A DNA stretch of 43,210 bases from positions 1-43,210 of the forward strand of contig JAAUUT010000034.1 of the NCBI GenBank assembly GCA_012031035.1, written 5' to 3'. Shown one piece after another: positions 37,336 to 43,210 of the stretch. The DNA is from Candidatus Altimarinota bacterium (GTDB taxonomy: Bacteria > Cyanobacteriota > Cyanobacteriia > Cyanobacteriales > Microcystaceae). Positions within the stretch are counted from its first letter, which is position 1. Every line of letters begins with the position of its first letter. The translations under genes were made by a program, and so were the position numbers. The notes beneath the pieces were generated by a model. It saw nothing but the letters and a program-made list of their open reading frames with translations. It was not told where the DNA came from and made no database searches.

Positions 37336-38188
37336 ACTCAATAGCAGAAAAAATTGCTGAATAATCTTCATCAGAAAACCCTAATTCTATCGCTTTGCTA
37401 ACGACTTGACGTACCCCTTCTAAACCAACTAAATTAATCTCAATCTCTTGTCCTTGTGCGAGAAATAAATCGATATCTTTGAGTAAATGTTTGGTTGGAA
37501 AATTGGGGTTATCATAATTGCGATCGCGCATTCGCTGTAATTTTTTATCAAATGTCGGCGCATACAAAGCGCTTTGGCGTAAAACTTGCATAAATTTTTC
37601 GACATCAACCCCTTGCTTTTCTACAAAGCTGAGACTGAGAGCAAATGAACTCGTCAGAGAAGCGATTAATTGATTCAATCCTAATTTCATCGCCGCAGCA
37701 GTTCCAACTTCACCAATTAACATCGGTTCCGTACCAAAATGTTGTAGCAGTTCAGACCATTTTTCAAACTGCGTTTGGGTTCCTCCTACCATGACTAATA
37801 ATTTACCTGCATTTGCTTCTGGAATACTACCTAAAACGGGTGCTTCGAGATAATCCCCTTTGTTTTCTAATACTGCTTTTTGAATTGCTTTACTTTCAGA
37901 GGGAGAAATCGTTCCCATTTGAATAACAGTGCGATTTGCTAATAATGAAGCTGCATTTTCTGATAAGATTACCTCACGAATTGCAGCAGCATTCGTCAGC
38001 ATTAAAATCAGACAATCCGATGCTTGAATTACTTCGATAGGAGAACTAGTAATTTCTGCACCCACTTCTTTAAGCGCTTCTAATTTCGAGAAAGTGCGAT
38101 TGTAAGCAATGAGTGGAACTCGGACAGATAGCAATCTCTGAATCATTGCTTGTCCCATCAATCCAGTTCCTAAAAATCCTATTTTCAT
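37334..38188 (-). CDS. NAD(P)-dependent beta-hydroxyacid dehydrogenase
   Basis: This 284-residue protein has the Rossmann motif GFLGTGLMGQAM, the helix-loop text LMLTNAAAIREVI and the substrate/catalytic region EAPVLGSIPEANAGKLLVMV. The catalytic lysine is Lys168 in AMKLGLNQ. It belongs to the 3-hydroxyisobutyrate dehydrogenase family; a glyoxylate or succinic-semialdehyde reductase role is equally possible. Length and start are standard. It is followed on the same strand by DUF3082 and other small genes, but long spacers argue against a tight operon. Confidence 0.88.
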   Translation of the reverse strand: MKIGFLGTGLMGQAMIQRLLSVRVPLIAYNRTFSKLEALKEVGAEITSSPIEVIQASDCLILMLTNAAAIREVILSENAASLLANRTVIQMGTISPSESKAIQKAVLENKGDYLEAPVLGSIPEANAGKLLVMVGGTQTQFEKWSELLQHFGTEPMLIGEVGTAAAMKLGLNQLIASLTSSFALSLSFVEKQGVDVEKFMQVLRQSALYAPTFDKKLQRMRDRNYDNPNFPTKHLLKDIDLFLAQGQEIEINLVGLEGVRQVVSKAIELGFSDEDYSAIFSAIE

Positions 38189-38226
38189 AGTTTATTATTA
38201 ATAACAATCTTCCTTTTATAGTTGTA

Positions 38227-38565
38227 TTAACTATTCGATGAAGATGTAGATTTTTCTTTCAAACTTTGAATGAATAACTGAATTGCTAAAAGAACCAAAC
38301 CCAAGGCAACAAACCCAAAAATAAAAGTTCCCAAAGAAGCAACCCCAACTACCAAAGTTCTAACCGCTGCTGAAATTCTGATAACAAGTTGATTGGTAGA
38401 AGTAACGGGTTTAGTTGCAAATGTATGAGCAATAGAATACGTAATAAAATACATCGCCATTGCTAACGAACCCGAAAGAAACGAACCGATTAAACATTGT
38501 AAAGGCGTTGCTTTTTGACCGTTAGATTCAATAGAATTATCTGAATTTTGCGTTTTATTGGTCAT
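38227..38565 (-). CDS. DUF3082-type small membrane protein
   Basis: This 112-residue protein resembles the cyanobacterial/plastid DUF3082 family. It has a polar N-terminal region with KATPLQCLIGSFLSGSLAMA and two membrane segments, about residues 24-50 and 67-100 (VGVASLGTFIFGFVALGLVL and following). It is probably a thylakoid or inner-membrane protein of unknown function. It sits 38 bases upstream of the dehydrogenase on the same strand. Confidence 0.75.
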   Translation of the reverse strand: MTNKTQNSDNSIESNGQKATPLQCLIGSFLSGSLAMAMYFITYSIAHTFATKPVTSTNQLVIRISAAVRTLVVGVASLGTFIFGFVALGLVLLAIQLFIQSLKEKSTSSSNS

Positions 38566-38691
38566 AATTCTCCGCCTTTCTAAATGTTAAAAGTAGAATA
38601 CCAGAATTCTAGCGACTGGAATGGAGATTGGGGATTGGGAAACTTAGACATTGAAAATCACTTTAGAATGCGATCGCCAGACTTTTTTAAA

Positions 38692-38988
38692 TTACCATGC
38701 CATCATCATTAAGCTGGGCGTTTCTCCATCAGCATAAGCAGGACGAACTTGGTCGTAAATATCGGGATATTTTTCAGCTAGTTCGACTTCGCTGAGGTCA
38801 GCATGAAGTAAGTCGCCGTCCTTGTCTTTGACTGAATATCTCGCACCGCCTTTTCCTTGGTAGATGACAACCGTGCGATCGCGCATTACTAAACGAGCAA
38901 TAGTTACATCTTCATCGGCTCGTACTGCAACTGGTAAAAGCATACTGGAGGCTAAAATTGCAAAAGTGACAGCTAACTTGCAAAACAT
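38692..38988 (-). CDS. Small exported protein, hypothetical
   Basis: This 98-residue protein has a clear signal peptide (FCKLAVTFAILASSMLLPVA with cleavage after AVRA). The mature part is short, acidic and well-folded-looking (VTIARLVMRDRTVVIYQGK), and the end is MMMAW. No known function is recognised. It is likely periplasmic. Confidence 0.65.
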   Translation of the reverse strand: MFCKLAVTFAILASSMLLPVAVRADEDVTIARLVMRDRTVVIYQGKGGARYSVKDKDGDLLHADLSEVELAEKYPDIYDQVRPAYADGETPSLMMMAW

Positions 38989-39036
38989 GACAACTCTCCC
39001 TATTTTTCTCTTATCTTAGCTTAAAAATTGTTTAGA

Positions 39037-39279
39037 TTAAGAGTTGAGTTGTTTAAAGAGTTGGGGATAGAAAATTAGAAAATAAACCCACCACAGAATA
39101 ATAGGAATAGAGATTCCTATCGCAATCCAAACAATTTTTGTTAATAGCCAGCTTGTTACTATTATCGATATTCCAGTCAGTATAATAGACCAGGGTTGAC
39201 ACCACCAGGGTTTATAATCCCAGACATTTAAAGATTTTGTAGTTTCTTTTAAATTGTTATTACGATCTTCCAAGGTCAT
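39037..39279 (-). CDS. DUF6737-type small membrane protein
   Basis: This 80-residue protein contains the phrase NVWDYKPWWCQPWSIILTGI, which I associate with the cyanobacterial DUF6737 family. Two membrane segments follow. Function unknown. It lies 48 bases upstream of the small exported protein gene. Confidence 0.7.
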   Translation of the reverse strand: MTLEDRNNNLKETTKSLNVWDYKPWWCQPWSIILTGISIIVTSWLLTKIVWIAIGISIPIILWWVYFLIFYPQLFKQLNS

Positions 39280-39329
39280 TTGCTTTTTAATCGATGTAAG
39301 TTTTTTCGATATCAGTCTTGTTAAATCAA

Positions 39330-40712
39330 TTAAGATTTTTTCATCGCCTGTTTAACTAAAGTACTACCAAAATCCCAAATCGTACCAGGATAGCGATGAC
39401 AATCGGCTAAAACATCTTCAAAGGCATTGACAAATGTATTGACTTCTTGCTGGGTAATAATAAGCGGTGGCAGGAGTTTAATAACATTCATATTATTGCC
39501 TGCTACCTGAGTGAGGATGCGATAGCGCTGAAAAAGAGGGACGGTGATAAGTTGACTAAAAAGACCTTTTTGGGCAGTTTCTAACATCGTCCAACCAATT
39601 TTTAGTTTAAGCGATCGCGGGGAGCGAAACTCTAAACCAATCATCAATCCTTTCGATCTCACTTCATATAAAAAATCATATTTTTCAGCTAAAGGTTGTA
39701 GTGCCGCCATCAATAAATCGCCCATGTTCGCCGCATTTTTAACTAATTTTTCCTCTTCTAAAACATGAAGTGTCGCCAAACCTACTGCCATTGCCAAGGG
39801 ATTTTTCCCAAACGTAGAACCGTGAACTAAAGCGCGATCCATACGATGAAAAACTTTACTAAAAATATCTTCCCGACAGAGGACTGCACCGATAGGAATG
39901 TAACCGCCAGATAACGCTTTGGCGAGCGCAATTAAATCGGGTTCGATTCCCCAATGCTCAAAAGCAAAAAACTTGCCCGTTCGGCCTAAACCCGTTTGCA
40001 CTTCATCGGCTACCATCAAGGTATCGTACTGACGACACAACTGTTGCACTTCCCTAAAATAGCCTTCTGGTGGCAAATTAACGCCTTTTCCTTGAATTGG
40101 CTCGAAAAAGAAAGCCGCAACGTCTCCATTCACCAGCGCTTTCTTCAGCGCGTCGATATCTCCAAAAGGAACCGCTTCACAATCGGGTAAAAATGGTTCA
40201 AACCCTTGACGAAACTCTTTAGCGCCACTAATCGATAGAGAACCGTAGGATAAACCGTGATAGCTATTATCGCAGTAAAGAATGCGCGATCGCCCCGTTG
40301 CATAACGAACAAACTTAATTGCCGCTTCGATCGCTTCAGTTCCGCTATTGGCAAAAAAACAGCGTTTGATAGATGGCGGTGCTTTTGCCAACAAGGCTTC
40401 GCCTAGCATTCCAGGAAGTAGGGCACAGTCTAATTGTACTAAAGCAGGTAGATCGGCTTCTAAGATATCAGATAACGCTTTTTTAACGACAGGATGGCTG
40501 CGTCCGAGGGCAAATACGCCAAAACCAGAGAGAAAATCGAGATAGCGATCGCCATGACGATCGATTAAATAGGCTCCCTCACCTCGTTCGTAAAAGCGAT
40601 CGTAACCAATGGTATTAAGAACGCGCACGAGTTGGGCATTTAAATACTCTTTGTGCAAGCGGTAATTTTCTCCCCGACGCTTGGCAATTTCTTTCAGGAT
40701 ATCGAATGACAT
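39330..40712 (-). CDS. Class III PLP-dependent aminotransferase
   Basis: This 460-residue aminotransferase has the class III layout. FFANSGTEAIEAAIKFVRYA and YHGLSYGSLS form the phosphate cup, and VADEVQTGLGRTGKFFAFEH supplies the PLP Asp and surroundings. The Schiff-base lysine is Lys265 in LAKALSGGYIP, and VHGSTFGKNPLAMAV is the second-subunit loop. It could use ornithine, putrescine, acetylornithine or a hopanoid aldehyde (HpnO-like). No hopanoid or arginine gene is adjacent, so the substrate remains open. Confidence 0.88.
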   Translation of the reverse strand: MSFDILKEIAKRRGENYRLHKEYLNAQLVRVLNTIGYDRFYERGEGAYLIDRHGDRYLDFLSGFGVFALGRSHPVVKKALSDILEADLPALVQLDCALLPGMLGEALLAKAPPSIKRCFFANSGTEAIEAAIKFVRYATGRSRILYCDNSYHGLSYGSLSISGAKEFRQGFEPFLPDCEAVPFGDIDALKKALVNGDVAAFFFEPIQGKGVNLPPEGYFREVQQLCRQYDTLMVADEVQTGLGRTGKFFAFEHWGIEPDLIALAKALSGGYIPIGAVLCREDIFSKVFHRMDRALVHGSTFGKNPLAMAVGLATLHVLEEEKLVKNAANMGDLLMAALQPLAEKYDFLYEVRSKGLMIGLEFRSPRSLKLKIGWTMLETAQKGLFSQLITVPLFQRYRILTQVAGNNMNVIKLLPPLIITQQEVNTFVNAFEDVLADCHRYPGTIWDFGSTLVKQAMKKS

Positions 40713-40993
40713 TGAGTTAATGATTAGTGATGCAGTTATCGATTATTTCAGTGTAAGTGGGTTATTTCCAAAAAGTAATTGCCAGCTAGAGGCTAGAATA
40801 TAACTATCTGACCCCCAGATCTATCCTGCGATCGCTGCGTCTCGCAAAATCTTATTACAGAGAGAGGCAAATCGAAATTAAAGTTAATAATATAGAAAGA
40901 GACTTGCTCAGAATCAGTAGAATGACAAGTAAAGTAAATGTTCAGTTCGATTTCAATCGTCAATCTACCGATCGGATAAATTAATAGAGGCCT

Positions 40994-41526
40994 GTGATAG
41001 ATACTAAAAAACGCACTCAAAAAGACACCCCCATCATTAATGAAAAAATCCGCTATCCTGAAATTCGTGTCATCGATCCTGATGGGCGCAACTTGGCATT
41101 CTTACGCCTAACGAAGCCTTGCGACTCGCTGAAGAAAAAGAACTAGATTTAGTTCTAGTCAGCGACACTGCAACTCCTCCAGTTTGCCGAATTATGGACT
41201 ACGGCAAGTATAAATTTGAACAGGAGAAAAAAGCTAGGGAGGCTAAGAAGAAACAACATACAGCCGATGTTAAAGAAGTCAAAATGCGTTATAAAATTGG
41301 CGACCACGACTATCATGTAAGGGTCAATCAAGCACAAGGCTTCCTCAAAGCAGGCGATAAAGTCAAAGCGACAATTACTTTTAAAGGTCGAGAAATTCAA
41401 CACTCTCATTTAGCGGAAGAGTTGCTCAACCGACTCGCAACTGATTTACAGGAAGTTGCCGAAATTCAACAAGCACCTAAAAAAGAAGGTCGCAACATGA
41501 TGATGTTGCTTGCACCTAAGAAATAA
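40994..41526 (+). CDS. infC: Translation initiation factor IF-3 (frameshift)
   Basis: The N-terminal frame starts at GTG 40994 and reads [20 protein letters not shown] then VIDPDGRN. A second frame continues [20 protein letters not shown] then [37 protein letters not shown] and [11 protein letters not shown]. This is complete IF-3 with both domains. The join lies at 41085-41091, where one C is missing (CGCAAC instead of CGCCAAC, giving GRQLGIL). IF-3 is essential, so a sequence error is by far the best explanation. GAGG just before GTG is a close, weak ribosome site, and an in-frame TAG lies three codons upstream. Confidence 0.95.
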
Positions 41527-41547
41527 TCTGTTCTTAACTGCATATAG

Positions 41548-41577
41548 AAGCTAAAGCGCGATTGCGCTTTAGCTTTT
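41548..41577. terminator. Terminator between infC and the vWA gene
   Basis: A perfect 12-bp stem, AAGCTAAAGCGC with GCGCTTTAGCTT, closes a GATT tetraloop and is followed by TTGTT. It sits 21 bases after the infC stop and directly before the end of the convergent gene. It serves both. Confidence 0.85.
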
Positions 41578-41579
41578 GT

Positions 41580-42185
41580 TCAGTCGGCGATCGCGTTAAG
41601 TAAAATTTCTGTAAGCGTATAATTTTCCATATCTTCGACCGTTACTGTATCGACAATATCAAATTTTGCCCCTACGCTCTGCATTTCGTCGTCTAAGGCT
41701 TTAAGAAACTGCGTAGCGCCAGCATCTTCACCGATTTGAATGAATGTTATCGCGAGTTCTTCGTCTTTGTCGAGGCGACGCGATGCCTCGATAATAACGC
41801 GCATGACGGCTTTGCGATCGTCGGGTTCGCCATCGGTAACGACTATAATAATTTCTCCATTGGCTTTAGTTTGTCCGGCAGATTTACGCTGAAAGTAACT
41901 GTTAGTCGCATCTTGTAAGACTCCTGCTAAATCAGTAGTTCCCATAGGTTCGTTTTCAAGGAAAATTTGCTGAACTTTAGCCGAAGTAACATTTTCATAG
42001 CGTCTAAACCGACCCGAAAACGTATAAACGGTTATCCCATCGGGATCGATATCTTCGCATTTACTCGCCAAAGCAAGAGTCGATTCTTGCATGATACTCC
42101 AGCGGCTTTTCCCCCCGGCTCGATCTTTGGTTGACATACTGCCGCTTTTATCGATAATTAGCGTAAAATCTCGTTGGTCTAACAT
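41580..42185 (-). CDS. von Willebrand factor type A domain protein
   Basis: This 201-residue protein is a single vWA domain. The metal-ion (MIDAS) motif is D12-x-S14-x-S16 in IIDKSGSMST, with the companion Thr in PMGTTDLAG and Asp in IVVTDGEPDD. No signal peptide is present, so it is cytoplasmic. Its role, typically adhesion between protein partners such as AAA ATPases or chelatases, is not revealed by neighbours. A decayed second copy of the C-terminus lies immediately upstream. Confidence 0.9.
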   Translation of the reverse strand: MLDQRDFTLIIDKSGSMSTKDRAGGKSRWSIMQESTLALASKCEDIDPDGITVYTFSGRFRRYENVTSAKVQQIFLENEPMGTTDLAGVLQDATNSYFQRKSAGQTKANGEIIIVVTDGEPDDRKAVMRVIIEASRRLDKDEELAITFIQIGEDAGATQFLKALDDEMQSVGAKFDIVDTVTVEDMENYTLTEILLNAIAD

Positions 42186-42237
42186 CGCCCTCTCCTTAAT
42201 TTATTTGGCTACGAACAATATAAGTTATGTTTTACTA

Positions 42238-42335
42238 ATCGACGATAACATTGAGCAAAACTTCCGTTATCGTTAGATTTTTCATCTCGTCAACTCTTTA
42301 ACAACAATAGTTTCTGCATTAAATTTAGCCTGTTT
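42238..42335 (-). pseudogene. Remnant of a second vWA protein C-terminus
   Basis: On the minus strand one frame reads QAKFNAETIVVKE and another MKNLTITEVLLNVIVD-stop. Together they parallel the last 30 residues of the neighbouring vWA protein (AKFDIVDTVTVEDMENYTLT... and ...EILLNAIAD). They are out of frame with each other by a small indel, and nothing upstream resembles the rest of a vWA domain. It is the relic of a tandem duplicate. Confidence 0.65.
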
Positions 42336-42344
42336 GTTAACTCA

Positions 42345-42530
42345 TCAGTCATCGATGGTTGTTATATTTGACAAAAGATAATAATACTTGAAAGATTTGT
42401 TTAGCTTTGTTGGCAGTTGCGCGATCGCAACGTTTAAACCGATCTGCAAGAGGTCTAGTGTTTAGTCTCGCTTTGTTCGCTCTAATCTTAAAAATCGTAA
42501 TTGCATATCCATAGAGATTATTAGATTGGG
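42345..42530. other. Spacer before the PsbP-like gene
   Basis: About 190 bases without a recognised gene. A plus-strand stretch could encode a hydrophobic phrase (LVFSLALFALILKIVIAYP), but it is stop-bounded and has no start or family match I can name. Confidence 0.35.
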
Positions 42531-43206
42531 ATGTCAAGTTTAAAAATATTATCGATCGTTCTAGGAATATTAGGCGCGATCGCGTTGAGTGCCATATTCA
42601 TTAAAATTTCTCATAATCCTTTTCAAAACTCCCCTGAAGTTGGATTGGATCTCAAAAACAATCCTATGTTGACACGAAACTTTTCTGAATATTCTAATTA
42701 TGGATTTAAATTAAAATATCCTAACAGTTGGACGCTAGAAAAATACCAACCCAATGAATTTAGTCAAATTGTTGCTGAGTTAATCCCTCCCGATCGCAAT
42801 TTTCAAACTTTAATCGCTCCTAAAGTGATGATTGAAGTAAGACCCTTAAAAAATCTAATTTCTCTAACAAACATCAACCAAGAAGCAACAAAAGCGATTA
42901 ATAATTTTTTACCGCAAGCAAAGATTTTTGAAAATCGAAAAGTTTATTTAGATAATCATCCTGCTTATTTATTAGTTTATACCGGATTAGAAGGACAAAA
43001 TAAATTCAAAAAATGCAAATAGGAGCGATTAAACAAGACTATTTATATCTTATAATTTATGAGGCAAAATTGAGCATTATAAAGTGTTTGAACCGACGGT
43101 TAAACAAATCATCAATTCTTTAAACTGCTCTAATCGTTTAAATATACTAATCTACTTTGAATTACTATTCCCAACATCCCAAGCTTTCGACGATCGCATA
43201 CATTAA
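42531..43206 (+). CDS. PsbP-like protein (two frameshifts near 3' end)
   Basis: The ATG at 42531 starts a frame with an N-terminal membrane anchor (ILSIVLGILGAIALSAIFI), then YSNYGFKLKYPNSWTLEKY and AELIPPDRNF. This is the start of a PsbP/Mog1-like fold as found in cyanobacterial PsbP-related proteins. The frame stops early at 43022, but two one-base corrections restore the usual end. They are one A in the A6 run at 43008-43013, giving MQIGAIKQDYLYLIIYEAK, and one G at about 43071-43072, giving LEHYKVFEPTVKQIINSL. The joined protein would have about 225 residues. PsbP-like proteins associate with photosystem II or thylakoid membranes; the exact role is unclear. Confidence 0.75.
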
Positions 43207-43210
43207 CGAT

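Noticed and set aside
39930..39955. GGTTCGATTCCCC, similar to a tRNA T-loop
   Set aside because: It lies inside the aminotransferase gene and has no acceptor stem or anticodon arm around it.
42349..42537. Minus-strand 62-residue frame between the vWA remnant and the PsbP-like gene
   Set aside because: No family match or ribosome site, and it overlaps the PsbP-like start.

Overview
The window is chromosomal DNA of a phycobilisome-containing cyanobacterium. The evidence is an apcA-apcB-apcC operon, psaE, a PsbP-like protein, an aerobic HemF, cyanobacterial small-protein families (DUF3082-like, DUF6737-like), and GCGATCGC (HIP1) octamers scattered through genes and spacers. The transposase types and the amount of insertion-sequence debris suggest a Pleurocapsa/Hydrococcus/Chroococcales-like genome, but the sequence alone does not fix the genus.

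Layout. 1-1907 is a gene graveyard: the KR/ACP end of a polyketide synthase, a decayed IS630 transposase and a truncated SMC/OLD-like ATPase. 2363-6143 holds convergent gyrA and ftsW sharing a terminator. 6530-7997 is the allophycocyanin core operon. 8546-11069 has a DUF2267 protein and a two-gene glycosyltransferase unit. 11314-13582 has a transposase relic abutting a propeller/transglutaminase gene. 14280-14663 is psaE with a long extra tail. 14811-17283 has a membrane protein gene broken at a poly-A tract and a coiled-coil membrane protein. 17332-20816 is an IS5 relic followed by a compact ferrous-iron operon (tandem feoA, feoB, feoC). 21472-23938 is a UDP-sugar pair (UDP-glucuronate decarboxylase and UDP-glucose dehydrogenase). 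24466-30492 has a SET-domain gene, hemF, an SRPBCC protein, a DUF1400 hydrolase, cysH and rplI. 30725-34833 is a large subtilisin with PPC domains and RTX repeats. 34884-36307 is an ISKra4-type element with perfect 22-bp ends, fused to a phosphate-binding-protein fragment. 37334-43206 has a dehydrogenase, small proteins, a class III aminotransferase, infC, a vWA protein with a decayed duplicate, and a PsbP-like gene cut by the end of the window.

How they work together. The apc genes build the phycobilisome core and PsaE docks ferredoxin at photosystem I; Feo iron import and HemF supply iron and tetrapyrrole for these complexes. The UDP-sugar enzymes and the glycosyltransferase pair point to exopolysaccharide or cell-wall glycan synthesis.

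The most important caution is that at least nine coding regions, including the essential genes ftsW and infC, are interrupted by single-base shifts, mostly one missing base in a short homopolymer. This is best explained by consensus errors in the assembly, so 'broken' genes here should not be called pseudogenes unless they also carry nonsense mutations or large deletions (the IS630 relic and the PKS relic do). I did not find a convincing new multi-gene system. The best leads are the extended PsaE, the truncated OLD-like ATPase and the poly-A frameshift genes.
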